The notes: generated by a model from the letters alone, not told the origin. 64,000 nucleotides of DNA from Lachnospiraceae bacterium AC2028 (GCA_000702685.1 JNJD01000011.1:1-64000), one strand, 5' to 3'. Shown: positions 35,399-45,226, counted from the first letter of the stretch. Numbers and translations: made by a program.

Positions 35399-36796
35399 TC
35401 AAATGGATGTGTGCTTCTTGTAGATATCTTCTCCGCGCTTGGAATAAAGCATCTCGAAGGATGCGATAACATACTTACGGGTATCTGCAGCTGCGATGAC
35501 CTGATCGACATATCCGCGGCGTGCGGCATCTGCTGCACCGTTCATTCCGGCATCGATAGCGGAAGCATCTGCTCCGGTGATCTGGGATGCGAGCTTTCCG
35601 TCCATGATACCGACCTTGGCACCCGTCCAGCTGATGGTGATATCAGCGCCGAGAGCCTTGGCATTCATGATATTGGCTGCATTACCGATAGCGTCTCCGG
35701 TGATGACATTTACCTTGGGAACGGATGCGGATGCAAATCCTGCGGCAAGCTTCGCTGCGCTTCTTGCGATCCTCTTCTCATTCTCGATGGAAGTATCAAA
35801 TCCCTTTACATTGGTAAGAGTAAGAACGGGGATATCGAATGCATCACAGAAATTGACGAAATCAGCTGCCTTGTCACAGCCGTCTGCGGTAAGAACATTG
35901 TCGATCTTGACAGCCTTGCCGTCAGCTCCTGCCTTGGAAGCATTGTTTGCTACAACGCCGGTAAGAACTCCGTCAAGCTTGATGAATGCGGTGATCATTG
36001 AAGGCTCGTAATCTGCCCTGATCTCTACATAAGATCCTGCATCTCCGATATTCTCGATAAGAGCTGCAGCGCTGTCAGCAGAAGTAACAGCAAGCGCTCT
36101 GTTGAGATCATCGGTGCAAGTGCCTTCGGGATCATCATTTGAAGTTTCGTTATTCGAAGGAAGAATGGAAACGAGCTGTCTGACGGATGCAAAGAGTGAT
36201 GCTTCGTCAGCACACTTGGTAGCGTTTCCGGAAACCTCTGACTGGAACTTATCACCTGCGGTATCATTCTTAGCGGTATAGTTACCGGTAATGGTATCGG
36301 GTGCACTTACGAAAAGCTTTCCGTCAGGAGCAATGAATGTGAAATCGGAAAGTCTTGAGAAAAGACCTGCACCACCGCCGCAGTTACCTACGACTGCAGT
36401 GATCTGAGGGATGACGCCGCTTGCCTTGGTCATACGTCCGTAGATACGTCCGAATGCATAGAGAGCGTCGGAACCTTCCTCGAGTCTCATGCCGGCACAA
36501 TCTACAATGCCGATCACGGGAGATCCCGTCTTGATTGCCATATCGTAAAGATTTACGATCTTGCGTGCATGCATTTCACCGATGCTGCCTCCGAGGACTG
36601 ATGCATCCTGGCTGTAGACATACACGACTCTTCCGCCGACCGTTCCGTATCCTGTGATACATCCGTCAGATGCAAGTGCCTTGGGATCTGTGTTCAGGTC
36701 CGTTGATCTTGCAGTGACGAGTGCACCGATCTCGGCAAAGCTTGCTTCATCGAGAAGGGATGCGATACGTCCGAGCGCTTTTGAAGTACTGCTCAT
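35399..36796 (-). CDS. Acyl-CoA carboxyltransferase subunit (MmdA/PccB/transcarboxylase 12S type)
   Basis: A 465-aa crotonase-fold carboxyltransferase of the acyl-CoA carboxylase beta family. Two ClpP/crotonase domains are visible, with GIVDCAGMRLEEGSDAL (about 117) and GNCGGGAGLFSRLSDF (about 153) forming the N-domain oxyanion hole, and DAFDIPVLTLTNVKGFDTS in the C-domain. It is the first gene of the operon, next to a good promoter. It may decarboxylate methylmalonyl-CoA or malonyl-CoA, or exchange carboxyl groups with the oadA product. At ~465 aa it is a little shorter than typical MmdA (~510). Confidence 0.85.
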   Translation of the reverse strand: MSSTSKALGRIASLLDEASFAEIGALVTARSTDLNTDPKALASDGCITGYGTVGGRVVYVYSQDASVLGGSIGEMHARKIVNLYDMAIKTGSPVIGIVDCAGMRLEEGSDALYAFGRIYGRMTKASGVIPQITAVVGNCGGGAGLFSRLSDFTFIAPDGKLFVSAPDTITGNYTAKNDTAGDKFQSEVSGNATKCADEASLFASVRQLVSILPSNNETSNDDPEGTCTDDLNRALAVTSADSAAALIENIGDAGSYVEIRADYEPSMITAFIKLDGVLTGVVANNASKAGADGKAVKIDNVLTADGCDKAADFVNFCDAFDIPVLTLTNVKGFDTSIENEKRIARSAAKLAAGFASASVPKVNVITGDAIGNAANIMNAKALGADITISWTGAKVGIMDGKLASQITGADASAIDAGMNGAADAARRGYVDQVIAAADTRKYVIASFEMLYSKRGEDIYKKHTSI

Positions 36797-36883
36797 GTTG
36801 TTTCCTCCGAATAATTTTTTATATTTTGAACTTAAGGAGAAAAGTTCGGAAACCGATTTTTCCCCATTTTTTCAATCTTAACC

Positions 36884-36912
36884 ACTATACCATACCGCCC
36901 CTCTTTTTTAAA
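36884..36912 (-). promoter_or_regulatory. Promoter of the decarboxylase operon
   Basis: Minus-strand TTTAAA (36907-36912), 17-base spacer, TATAGT (36884-36889). The first gene begins about 80 bases downstream with a GGAGG site. Confidence 0.6.
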
Positions 36913-36993
36913 GAACAAATAAGGCGAAAAACTTCCCAAATATTGTGACTATTTTTATTGCGTGTCCAGCCACAGAGAATAGTAATCTCCGAC

Positions 36994-37025
36994 AAAAAAG
37001 AGAGCTCCCCGAAGGGAACTCTCTT
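36994..37025 (-). terminator. Terminator after scpB
   Basis: AAGAGAGTTCCC and GGGGAGCTCTCTT arms with TTC loop, followed on the minus strand by TTTTTT; eight bases past the scpB stop. Confidence 0.85.
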
Positions 37026-37032
37026 AATGGTT

Positions 37033-37602
37033 TTAGATATCAAGTTTGACGTTTATCTCGGCTTCGGCCTCTTTCTTGTACTCCTCCACCTGGTCAGGTG
37101 TGACCTGGGGAAGATCGGATATCGAGGTGACTCCGAAACACCTGAGGAAGTTCTCCGTTGTTCCGAAGAGAATGGGCTTTCCGGGCGCATCCAGTCTTCC
37201 GAATTCCTTGATCAGATCATATTCTAGAAGCTTATTGACCGCATGCTCGCAGGACACTCCCCTGATCTTCTCTATCTCGATCCTTGTGACCGGCTGCTTG
37301 TAAGCGATTATCGAAAGAGTTTCAAGAACGGTATCGGAAAGCGAGAATTTGGGCTTTGCCTTGGTGATCTTGATAAGATACTCATAATTTTCGGTCTTGG
37401 TACAAAGCTGTACGTTATCTTCAAGCCTTACCAGCTGTACTCCGCATTCGGGCTGTTCATATCTGACTGTCATCGCATCGAGAGCATCTTCTATCTCGGA
37501 CTGTGATACTTCCAGGACTTCCGCAAGCTTTTCAATGCTTACCGAATTGCCCATCGCGAAAAGGATGCTTTCTATCGCACTCTGAATTGCACTTGATTCC
37601 AT
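37033..37602 (-). CDS. scpB: Segregation and condensation protein B
   Basis: A 189-aa winged-helix protein that with ScpA and SMC forms the bacterial condensin. The IESILFAMGNSVSIEKLAEVL start and the ITRIEIEKIRGVSCEHAVNKLLEYDLIKEFGR second winged helix are typical. Its ATG overlaps the TAA stop of scpA by one base (TAATG), so they are translationally coupled; no smc gene is in the window. Confidence 0.95.
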   Translation of the reverse strand: MESSAIQSAIESILFAMGNSVSIEKLAEVLEVSQSEIEDALDAMTVRYEQPECGVQLVRLEDNVQLCTKTENYEYLIKITKAKPKFSLSDTVLETLSIIAYKQPVTRIEIEKIRGVSCEHAVNKLLEYDLIKEFGRLDAPGKPILFGTTENFLRCFGVTSISDLPQVTPDQVEEYKKEAEAEINVKLDI

Positions 37603-38423
37603 TAGTTCTCCACTGCCTCACTGACTGTTGCCGCTTCCTCCGCAGCAGGTTCCCGTGCTTCATCAGCGTTTCCGCCCGCCACATTGGATGTGATCATGAT
37701 ATCGTCATCAATAGTTTCCTGGGATACGGATATCTCTCCGCTCTTCATAAGTTCCAGGATGATAAGGAAGGCCACTACGAGCTCCGCCTTACTGGTCTGC
37801 TTTTCAAGAAGCTTTCTGAAAGAGAATGTTTTATGCTCTCTTGCATATGCCTGGATGAACAACGTCTTTTCATCCATATCGATCTCATCCTTTTCGATAT
37901 TGCCGTAACGGCTTCTGATGGGATCGATCCTGTCTTCCTGTCTCATGAGCATTGCCTTGAATATCTCATGGAGTTTGGGAAGTGTCATATCACCGATAAG
38001 CTCGTCATAATCGACGGGCGTCTCGTAGCTTTTAACTTCATCGGGCAGAACGGACCTGGTCCTGTAGATGACCTGAGCCGCCGTCATCTGTCTGTCCCTG
38101 AGCTCGAGCGAAAGCTGACGAGCCATCTTATATTCAAGCAGCTGCTGAACAAGCTCCGCTCTGGGATCTTCGGGCTCGCCTTCTTCGTTCTCTTCAACGG
38201 GAAGGAGCATCTTGCATTTGATATCGAGAAGGGTTGCAGCCATGACAAGGAACTCGCTGCAGACTTCCATATTCTCTTCCTTCATCTGCTTGATGTATTC
38301 CAGATACTGCGCAGTGATCTCGACAATAGGTATATCGTAGATGTCTATTTTGTTTTTCTCGATCAGGTGAAGAAGAAGGTCAAGCGGACCCTCAAACACC
38401 TGAAGCTTAACAGGTATAGCCAT
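37602..38423 (-). CDS. scpA: Segregation and condensation protein A
   Basis: Kleisin partner of SMC. The 273-aa protein starts with KLQVFEGPLDLLLHLIEKNKIDIYDIPI, the helical N-terminal SMC-neck binder, and has a Glu-rich linker (about 78-90) and a C-terminal winged helix. An Ala/Glu tail follows. It lies 12 bases after the metallophosphoesterase. Confidence 0.95.
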   Translation of the reverse strand: MAIPVKLQVFEGPLDLLLHLIEKNKIDIYDIPIVEITAQYLEYIKQMKEENMEVCSEFLVMAATLLDIKCKMLLPVEENEEGEPEDPRAELVQQLLEYKMARQLSLELRDRQMTAAQVIYRTRSVLPDEVKSYETPVDYDELIGDMTLPKLHEIFKAMLMRQEDRIDPIRSRYGNIEKDEIDMDEKTLFIQAYAREHKTFSFRKLLEKQTSKAELVVAFLIILELMKSGEISVSQETIDDDIMITSNVAGGNADEAREPAAEEAATVSEAVEN

Positions 38424-38435
38424 AACAGTTTTAGA

Positions 38436-39335
38436 TTATACTCCACCGGGGGGCTTTAAATCAATGACCACAAGATCCCCGGGATTAAACACCCTGATTG
38501 GCAGCGTATGCGATCCCAGTCCTCTGGAAACGATCATAGTCCTGCCGTCAATATCAAATCTTCCCGCATCATACTTGGGGAAGAACCTGAGTCTGGGTGA
38601 AAAAACTCCCCTCATTATATGCGCACCGGCCTCTTTTGCCTTCTTTGATACAGGAACAGGAATGCGGACCAGTCCTCCGTGAAGATGACCCGACAGGGTC
38701 AGTTCCGCGCCGTATCCGGCATAAGCTTCAAAATAGCCCGGATTATGGGCAAGCAATATATTAAAGGAATCCGGATCGGGTGCTCCCACGGTTTCGCGTA
38801 TATATTCCGGCTCCATTTCGATCTTCGTATTTCTCTTGTAATATTTCCTTTCCGCGGAAAAAGAAATAATATTGACTCCCGTTCCCTCGAGCTTAAAGCA
38901 GCCGTTCTCGGTGATCTTCAGGCCGAATCCGGAAAGTGCTTCCGTATACTTTTCCCATACATCACCGTAGGTTTCGGGGTAAAGCTTCAGCCTAAGTTCA
39001 TGATTTCCGTAGGCATAAACCATCGGAAAATCCTTATTCAGCTCACGCAGGAAATTGACAACCTTATCTGTTTTGGCACCGGGATGGGCATTGATCATAT
39101 CACCGCCGCAGAGGATCAGGTCGGGGTTTATCTCTTTTATCTTCTCGATAAGAAAGGTACCGCCGAGACCGTACATTTTGCAGTGCAGATCCGATAAAAA
39201 GACAACCTTAAGAGACTTTGCGATCCTTTTATCCGTAAACCGGTATTCCGATACGGTAAAACGGTTGGTATCGAAAGTGCAGACCCAGATGCCGAGGACA
39301 ATTATCACAATTATTATCCAGATAAGGATATCCAA
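38436..39335 (-). CDS. Membrane-anchored metallophosphoesterase (YkuE-like)
   Basis: A 299-aa protein with an N-terminal membrane helix (about 3-20) and a calcineurin-like phosphoesterase domain. The metal-binding motifs are complete: FLSDLHCK (DxH), CGGDMI (GGD), YGNHELR (GNHE) and LSGHLHGG (GHxH). Such proteins cleave phosphodiester or phosphomonoester bonds, possibly in lipids; the substrate is unknown. The start codon is TTG with GGAGG seven bases upstream. It follows the rpsU terminator, so read-through or a local promoter drives it, together with scpAB. Confidence 0.88.
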   Translation of the reverse strand: MDILIWIIIVIIVLGIWVCTFDTNRFTVSEYRFTDKRIAKSLKVVFLSDLHCKMYGLGGTFLIEKIKEINPDLILCGGDMINAHPGAKTDKVVNFLRELNKDFPMVYAYGNHELRLKLYPETYGDVWEKYTEALSGFGLKITENGCFKLEGTGVNIISFSAERKYYKRNTKIEMEPEYIRETVGAPDPDSFNILLAHNPGYFEAYAGYGAELTLSGHLHGGLVRIPVPVSKKAKEAGAHIMRGVFSPRLRFFPKYDAGRFDIDGRTMIVSRGLGSHTLPIRVFNPGDLVVIDLKPPGGV

Positions 39336-39350
39336 TTCTTATCCTCCGAT

Positions 39351-39382
39351 AAAAAACAAGGCCCCCGGTTTATAAGGGGGCC
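39351..39382 (-). terminator. Terminator of rpsU
   Basis: GGCCCCC (39360-39366) pairs with GGGGGCC (39376-39382); on the minus strand the stem is followed by TTGTTTTTT. Confidence 0.88.
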
Positions 39383-39391
39383 TGTCGTGAC

Positions 39392-39568
39392 TTAGTTATA
39401 CTTGCGCTTTCTGGCAGCTTCGGACTTCTTCTTACGCTTTACACTGGGCTTCTCATAGTGCTCACGCTTACGGATCTCCTGCTGGATGCCTGCCTTTGCG
39501 CAGCTTCTCTTGAAGCGGCGAAGAGCGCTGTCAAGTGATTCGTTCTCTTTTACCTGTACTGATGACAT
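39392..39568 (-). CDS. rpsU: 30S ribosomal protein S21
   Basis: A 58-aa basic ribosomal protein beginning [20 protein letters not shown] and ending in a Lys/Arg-rich tail, the complete S21 sequence. It binds 16S rRNA near the platform and helps translation initiation. It has a strong GGGAGGT site, its own near-consensus promoter and its own terminator. Confidence 0.97.
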   Translation of the reverse strand: MSSVQVKENESLDSALRRFKRSCAKAGIQQEIRKREHYEKPSVKRKKKSEAARKRKYN

Positions 39569-39647
39569 TTTCTCTTACCTCCCTTCAGTCCCTTTGTACT
39601 GCAGGGTTATTTCTAAAATATTTATACGCGGTCACGCGTACTTTGAA

Positions 39648-39677
39648 AGTATATATTCAGGAATATATAAAAGTCAA
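39648..39677 (-). promoter_or_regulatory. Promoter of rpsU
   Basis: Minus-strand TTGACT (39672-39677), 18-base spacer, TATACT (39648-39653), about 80 bases before the rpsU ATG. Confidence 0.75.
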
Positions 39678-39684
39678 GGATTTT

Positions 39685-40866
39685 TTAAAAGCCTGTGCTG
39701 TTATTGTTGTTGTCCGAATTCTGAGCGTATACATCGACCCAGTCACTGTTTGTGCCCTGTGAAGTCTGCGCGGTCTGATCGCCGAATGCATTCTGAGAAG
39801 CATAAGGATCCTGCGTGCCGTAAGCGGACTGTGTACCGAAAGAGTTTTGAGTACCGTAAGGATCGTTGTATTCAGCGGTAGGATTCTGGGTGCTTACGCT
39901 CCCGAAGGGATTATATGCATCGGCTCCGGAAAAACCTGTATCGATCGTAGAAAGCGGAGTGATGAATACATCGTTCTGCTGAACGCCCTTTCTTCCCTGC
40001 TTCTTGGAAGTGGGATTTGCAAAGAGAGCAATCAAAAGTCCTATTACAAACAGAACAATTTCCATGGCACCGTCTTTCAGAAATTCGGGATCCATGACGA
40101 TCTTCATTACATCACCGAAGTAAGGAAAAGCCTCAACCATTGTGATGTTATACATATACGAAGCATACCAGCATCCCTGGATATAGAAATAAAAATACAT
40201 TGCCAAAATACTAACCGTGATATGACAAAAACTTCCCATAGGGCCGTAAGGTCCCTTACCAAGCCTGAATCCACCGGCAATGAAAAGAGGAAATCCGAGA
40301 TATAGTATATAAAGAATCCTGCTCGCACCAATCACAAGAGCCTCAGCGATTGCAACAATGATGATTGCAGCAATTATGGCACCGATGATTCCGGTAATGT
40401 AATTACCGTCGGAATTGTTGATCTTCTCCATATCGGAATTTCTCTTGTTAAGGTAGCATGCCCTGTGCATTCTTCTTGCGATGGTACCCTGATACATTCC
40501 CGCGACATCACAGCTGCCCATAAAGCAGTAAGGACACTGATCGAGATTCAATGAGCCTGCATTTGCGGTGATCAGTTCTCTTATCTTCTGGTAATGATCA
40601 ACGGCAAGCCTGGGCTTCCTGAAACCGAATGTGATGCTCTCTCCCGATGCTTTGGGAGGCATGATACCGGCATTCTTGGCTGCATCCTTCATATTGGCTG
40701 CAACACGTGCAGCGGTCTCTTTGCTTCCGGTATTTAAATATACCGTGGGATTACCCTGGTAATTTCCAATCCTGACGGGAACTCCCGCAATAACATCTAT
40801 CGCATTCATACCGTTACTCTTAAGTCCGTATGAACTTACAATATTTGCAAAAGCCGGTGATGCCAT
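39685..40866 (-). CDS. Unknown membrane protein with Cys motif and Q/N-rich repeat tail
   Basis: A 393-aa protein I do not recognise. Residues 1-105 are soluble, followed by a cysteine cluster CPYCFMGSC...C (about 113-137) that may bind metal, then four hydrophobic helices (about 157-185, 189-200, 213-235, 268-290) and a tail of about 100 residues with repeated units such as YGTQDPYASQNAFG. The tail is low-complexity, rich in Gln, Asn, Ser and Tyr. It lies about 170 bases downstream of alaS beyond a hairpin and is probably separately transcribed. Confidence 0.65.
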   Translation of the reverse strand: MASPAFANIVSSYGLKSNGMNAIDVIAGVPVRIGNYQGNPTVYLNTGSKETAARVAANMKDAAKNAGIMPPKASGESITFGFRKPRLAVDHYQKIRELITANAGSLNLDQCPYCFMGSCDVAGMYQGTIARRMHRACYLNKRNSDMEKINNSDGNYITGIIGAIIAAIIIVAIAEALVIGASRILYILYLGFPLFIAGGFRLGKGPYGPMGSFCHITVSILAMYFYFYIQGCWYASYMYNITMVEAFPYFGDVMKIVMDPEFLKDGAMEIVLFVIGLLIALFANPTSKKQGRKGVQQNDVFITPLSTIDTGFSGADAYNPFGSVSTQNPTAEYNDPYGTQNSFGTQSAYGTQDPYASQNAFGDQTAQTSQGTNSDWVDVYAQNSDNNNNSTGF

Positions 40867-40944
40867 AACTGCCTCCTTTTATAAACGGATAAGAGAGATG
40901 AACGAAGTAACCATCCTCTCATTTCTCTAGAACGGATAAGATGG

Positions 40945-41030
40945 GTGAACGGAGGAAACCGTCCGGGACATGCAAGTACATCCGTGTACTTGCAGTCATG
41001 TCTTTCGGACATCCTGTCCAATCGTTCAAC
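40945..41030. repeat. REP-like palindromic element
   Basis: GTGAACGGAGGAAACCGTCC at the left and ...TCCAATCGTTCAAC at the right bracket a hairpin of GACATGCAAGTACA and TGTACTTGCagtCATGTC. It follows the alaS stop and could act as an RNA 3'-end stabiliser or weak terminator; no U tract is present. Confidence 0.6.
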
Positions 41031-41032
41031 GG

Positions 41033-43687
41033 TTACGCAAGCTGGGATTCAAGTACGTTCTTAGCTTCGGCTACAGCCTTATCTATTCCTGAAGGATCCT
41101 TACCGCCGGCCTGGGCCATATTAGGTCTTCCGCCGCCGCCTCCGCCGACCATGGGCGCAAGAGCCTTGATAAGATTTCCGGCATGGGCACCGGCCTTAAC
41201 GGCACCGTCCGTAGCCATTGCAACGATATTTACCTTGCCGTCGCTTTCCGAGAAAAGAACGACAACGCCTTCGCCAAGCTTAGCCTTGGTCTGGTCTCCG
41301 AGATCTCTGAGACCGTTCATATCAACACCCTTAACGGATGTAGCCACAAGCTTGGTTCCCTTTACATCGATAACCTGCCCGGATACGTCTCCGAGTGCAT
41401 CCTTGGCAGCCTTGCTCTTAAGTGATTCAAGCTCGGAATTAAGAGCCTTGATCTCATCATTCATCTGAGCAATACGGCCGGCAAGATTTTCGGGCGATGT
41501 CTTTGCTGCCTTTGCAGCATCTGCAAGAAGCTTATTCTGCTCCTCGTAATATGCGATCACATTGGATGCGGTGATAGCTTCGATACGTCTTACGCCTGCG
41601 GCAACACCGCTCTCGGAAAGGATCTTGAACGATGCGATCTGTCCGGTCTTGGCTACATGAGTACCTCCGCAGAGTTCTATCGACCAGCCGCCGACATTTA
41701 CAACCCTGACGGTATCTCCGTATTTTTCTCCGAAGAGAGCCATTGCACCGGTAGCCTTTGCCTCCTCGATTCCCATTACATTGGTAACAACATCGAGATC
41801 TTCGGCGATCTTCTCATTAACTATCTTCTCGACCTTTGCAATCTGGTCGGGAGTCATAGCCTGACCGTAGCTGAAGTCGAAACGTGTTCTGGTCGAATCC
41901 TGATATGAACCCTTCTGATGAGCACTGTCTCCGAGAACCTCCTGAAGTGCTTTCTGAAGAAGGTGTGTTGCTGTATGGTTCTTACAGGTTGCGTTTCTGT
42001 TAGCCTTGTCGACAAGAAGTGCAGCCTTATCACCCTTGCTTATCGTGCCCTTTACAACCTTACCGATATGTCCGATCCTTCCGCCGGGAAGCTTTACGGC
42101 TTCACTGACTTCAAACTCGGCCGATGCAGTCTTTATTATTCCGGTATCACCCTTCTGACCGCCCATGGTTGCATAGAAAGGAGTCACCGAAGTGATAATG
42201 GTTCCTTCCTGTCCCTGTGAAAGCGAATCAAGAAGTGATTCCTCTCCTGCGATAGCGGCGATGGTATCTTCTCCTTCGAGAGTGTCATATCCGATGAACT
42301 CGCTCTTGAGGTTTTCATCAAGCTTGTCATATACTGCGGGGCTGGTCAGCTTTGCGGAGAAGTTTGCATTCTCTCTTGCCTTGGCCTTCTGCTCTGCCAT
42401 TGCGGCCTTGAAGCCTTCCTCATCAACATTAAGACCTGCTTCCTCGGCAAGCTCCATTGTAAGCTCAACGGGGAATCCGAAAGTATCATAGAGATAGAAT
42501 GCATCCTTGCCATCGATCTTGGATGAGGCTGCGCTCTTTGCGGTATCAAGGATCTTCTTAAACTCTGCCATACCGTTTTCAAGAGTTGCTTCAAAACGGT
42601 TTATCTCTTTCTTGAGTTCTCCGAGGATGTAGTCCTTGTTCTTAACAAGAAGGGGATATCCTTCGCTGTAGATATCATCAATATAAATGCTTGCTACGGA
42701 AAGGAGCTGATCAGCATTAAGTCCGAGGCTTCTTCCGTGACGTACCGCTCTTCTGATAAGTCTTCTGAGAATATATCCTGCGCCGGTATTGTCGGGAAGG
42801 AGCTTTGCCTCGTCTCCGATGAGCATTACACCTGTACGAAGGTGATCGGCAACTATTCTCATGGAGCGGGTGTTCTTGTCCTCCGCGTCATACTTAAATC
42901 CGCTGAGTTCCTCGATCTTGGCAATGACGGAAGCAAAAAGCTCAGTCTTGTAAACATCGTCTATACCGTTAAGGAATGCGAAATTTCTCTCAAGTCCCCA
43001 TCCGGTATCTACGTTCTTCTGCTTAAGAGGAGTAAGGTGTCCGTCATGATGCTTCTCATACTGCATGAAGACATCGTTACCTACTTCGGTATATCTTCCG
43101 CAGTGGCATCCGGGCTTGCAGTCGGGTCCACAGGGTGCCTTGGTCTCATCTATGAAGAACATCTCGGAGTCGGGTCCGCAGGGTCCGTACTCAAGTCCCC
43201 ACCAGTTATCCTCGGCGGGAAGAAAGAAAATGTTCTCTTTTTTGAATCCGGATTTTTCACGGAAAGCAGCGCCCTCTTCATCCCTGGGTGCATTTTCGTC
43301 GCCCTCGAAAACGGTAGCTGCGAGGTGATCGGCATCAAATCCGAATACCTGTGTAAGAAGCTCAAAGCTCCACCGGCAACGCTCTTCCTTGAAGTAATCG
43401 CCGAGGCTCCAGCTTCCCATCATTTCGAAGAAAGTAAGATGGCTCTTATCTCCTACGGAATCAATGTCGTTGGTACGTACACATCCCTGAATATTGCAGA
43501 GCCTGGTTCCCTTGGGATGCTTTTCACCGAGAAGATAAGGCATAAGAGGCTGCATTCCGGCAACATTGAACATAACGCCGGTGGATCCGTCGGATACGAG
43601 CGAAACGGCACCGATATCGACATGTCCCCTTTCCTTATAGAAATTCAGCCAAGCATTTCTTAATTCATTGTAGGTAAACTTTTTCAT
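41033..43687 (-). CDS. alaS: Alanyl-tRNA synthetase
   Basis: Charges tRNA-Ala and edits Ser/Gly mischarges. The 884-aa protein has the class II core (ELRNAWLNFYKERGH start, GRSLGLNADQL), the editing-domain zinc ligands NHTATH and CGGTH, and a C-terminal glycine-rich GGGGGRPNMAQAGG DHHA1-like region. The start at 43687, not the longer frame at 43732, is supported by a GGAG site and homology. No T-box leader is seen; it is 99 bases after glyS, across a palindromic repeat. Confidence 0.97.
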   Translation of the reverse strand: MKKFTYNELRNAWLNFYKERGHVDIGAVSLVSDGSTGVMFNVAGMQPLMPYLLGEKHPKGTRLCNIQGCVRTNDIDSVGDKSHLTFFEMMGSWSLGDYFKEERCRWSFELLTQVFGFDADHLAATVFEGDENAPRDEEGAAFREKSGFKKENIFFLPAEDNWWGLEYGPCGPDSEMFFIDETKAPCGPDCKPGCHCGRYTEVGNDVFMQYEKHHDGHLTPLKQKNVDTGWGLERNFAFLNGIDDVYKTELFASVIAKIEELSGFKYDAEDKNTRSMRIVADHLRTGVMLIGDEAKLLPDNTGAGYILRRLIRRAVRHGRSLGLNADQLLSVASIYIDDIYSEGYPLLVKNKDYILGELKKEINRFEATLENGMAEFKKILDTAKSAASSKIDGKDAFYLYDTFGFPVELTMELAEEAGLNVDEEGFKAAMAEQKAKARENANFSAKLTSPAVYDKLDENLKSEFIGYDTLEGEDTIAAIAGEESLLDSLSQGQEGTIITSVTPFYATMGGQKGDTGIIKTASAEFEVSEAVKLPGGRIGHIGKVVKGTISKGDKAALLVDKANRNATCKNHTATHLLQKALQEVLGDSAHQKGSYQDSTRTRFDFSYGQAMTPDQIAKVEKIVNEKIAEDLDVVTNVMGIEEAKATGAMALFGEKYGDTVRVVNVGGWSIELCGGTHVAKTGQIASFKILSESGVAAGVRRIEAITASNVIAYYEEQNKLLADAAKAAKTSPENLAGRIAQMNDEIKALNSELESLKSKAAKDALGDVSGQVIDVKGTKLVATSVKGVDMNGLRDLGDQTKAKLGEGVVVLFSESDGKVNIVAMATDGAVKAGAHAGNLIKALAPMVGGGGGGRPNMAQAGGKDPSGIDKAVAEAKNVLESQLA

Positions 43688-43743
43688 CTTAAAATCTCCG
43701 AATATACTTTTGTCCCGTAATGTACGGAACATTTTGGTAATAA

Positions 43744-43771
43744 TGAGTCACGGGGGACTGTCCCCGTGACT
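43744..43771. repeat. 28-bp GAGTCAC palindrome (REP-like)
   Basis: GAGTCACGGGG and CCCCGTGACTC are perfect inverted arms around GACTGT. It sits between glyS and alaS and matches the copies near 24831 and 24883. Confidence 0.8.
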
Positions 43772-43786
43772 CGCCATAAATATTTA

Positions 43787-45184
43787 TTAGAATGTGAACT
43801 TATCTGAGAAGTAATTCTCGAGATCTGCGATGGCAACTCTCTCCTGCTCCATGGAATCACGGAATCTTACGGTTACCATGTTATCGGTCTCGGAATCGAA
43901 ATCATAGGTGATGCAGAAAGGAGTACCGATCTCATCCTGACGGCGGTATCTCTTTCCTATATTTCCTCTGTCGTCAAACTCACAGTTGTATTTCTTGGAA
44001 AGCTGTGCGTAGATCTTCTCAGCTCCCTCATTAAGCTTCTTGGAAAGAGGAAGGATACCGATCTTGACGGGTGCAAGAGCGGGATGGAAATGAAGCACTG
44101 TTCTGATGTCGGGTGCTTCCTCGGTTCCGATGTTCTCTTCATCATATGCTGCGCAAAGGAAAGCGAGAACAACACGGTCTGCACCGAGTGAAGGCTCGAT
44201 AACATAAGGAAGATATCTTTCATTGGTCTCATCATCAAAATAGGTGAGATCCTGTCCGGAAGTCTCCTGATGACGTCCGAGATCGTAATCTGTTCTGTCT
44301 GCGATACCCCAGAGTTCGCCCCATCCGAACGGGAAGAGGAACTCGATGTCGGTGGTTCCCTTTGAATAGAATGCAAGCTCTGCGGGATCATGGTCACGGA
44401 GTCTCATCTCGTCTTCCTTGATTCCGAGGCTTATGAGCCAGTCGCGGCAGAAGCCTCTCCAGTATTGGAACCACTCAAGGTCGGTTCCGGGCTTGCAGAA
44501 GAACTCAAGCTCCATCTGCTCGAACTCTCTGGTACGGAAGGTGAAGTTTCCGGGAGTGATCTCGTTACGGAAGGACTTACCTACCTGAGCTATTCCGAAA
44601 GGAACCTTCTTTCTGGAGGTTCTCTGAACGTTCTTGAAGTTAACGAAAATACCCTGAGCGGTCTCGGGACGAAGGTAAACGGTATTCTTCGCATCCTCGG
44701 TAACACCCTGGAAGGTCTTGAACATAAGATTGAACTGACGGATATCGGTGAAGTTGTGCTTTCCGCATGTAGGGCAGGGAATGCTCTTTTCCTTGATGAA
44801 ATCCATCATCTCCTGCTGTGAGAATGCGTCGATGGGCTTCTCGAGAGTGATGCCGTTATCGGCACAGAAATCTTCAATAACCTTATCCGCACGGAATCTC
44901 TCATGACACTCCTTACAGTCCATAAGGGGATCGGAAAAGCCTGCAAGATGGCCGGAAGCAACCCAGGTCTGGGGATTCATGAGGATCGCACAGTCAACAC
45001 CTACATTGTGGGGGCTCTCCTGAACGAATTTCTGCCACCATGCCCTCTTTACATTATTCTTGAGCTCAACACCGAGATTTCCGTAATCCCAGGTGTTCGC
45101 GAGTCCGCCGTAAATGTCGGATCCGGGATATATAAATCCTCTTCCTTTCGCAAGAGTGACTATCTTGTCCATTGTCTTTTCCAT
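43787..45184 (-). CDS. glyS: Glycyl-tRNA synthetase (single-chain type)
   Basis: A 465-aa class IIa alpha2 glycyl-tRNA synthetase. [34 protein letters not shown]-like ([12 protein letters not shown]) and [10 protein letters not shown] motif 3 are seen, with an anticodon-binding C-terminus. The zinc-type CKECHERF and [11 protein letters not shown] are present. The start at 45184 is chosen for AAGGAAG upstream. Promoter with a short leader (about 35 bases) leaves no space for a T-box. Confidence 0.95.
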   Translation of the reverse strand: MEKTMDKIVTLAKGRGFIYPGSDIYGGLANTWDYGNLGVELKNNVKRAWWQKFVQESPHNVGVDCAILMNPQTWVASGHLAGFSDPLMDCKECHERFRADKVIEDFCADNGITLEKPIDAFSQQEMMDFIKEKSIPCPTCGKHNFTDIRQFNLMFKTFQGVTEDAKNTVYLRPETAQGIFVNFKNVQRTSRKKVPFGIAQVGKSFRNEITPGNFTFRTREFEQMELEFFCKPGTDLEWFQYWRGFCRDWLISLGIKEDEMRLRDHDPAELAFYSKGTTDIEFLFPFGWGELWGIADRTDYDLGRHQETSGQDLTYFDDETNERYLPYVIEPSLGADRVVLAFLCAAYDEENIGTEEAPDIRTVLHFHPALAPVKIGILPLSKKLNEGAEKIYAQLSKKYNCEFDDRGNIGKRYRRQDEIGTPFCITYDFDSETDNMVTVRFRDSMEQERVAIADLENYFSDKFTF

Positions 45185-45226
45185 AATTTTCTTCCTTTCG
45201 GGAAACAATATTCACATACAGAGCAG

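Noticed and set aside
34663-35402. Longer reading frames for the biotin carrier and OadG-like proteins
   Set aside because: Their internal ATGs have clear ribosome sites and match homologue N-termini, while the extensions lie inside the neighbouring genes.
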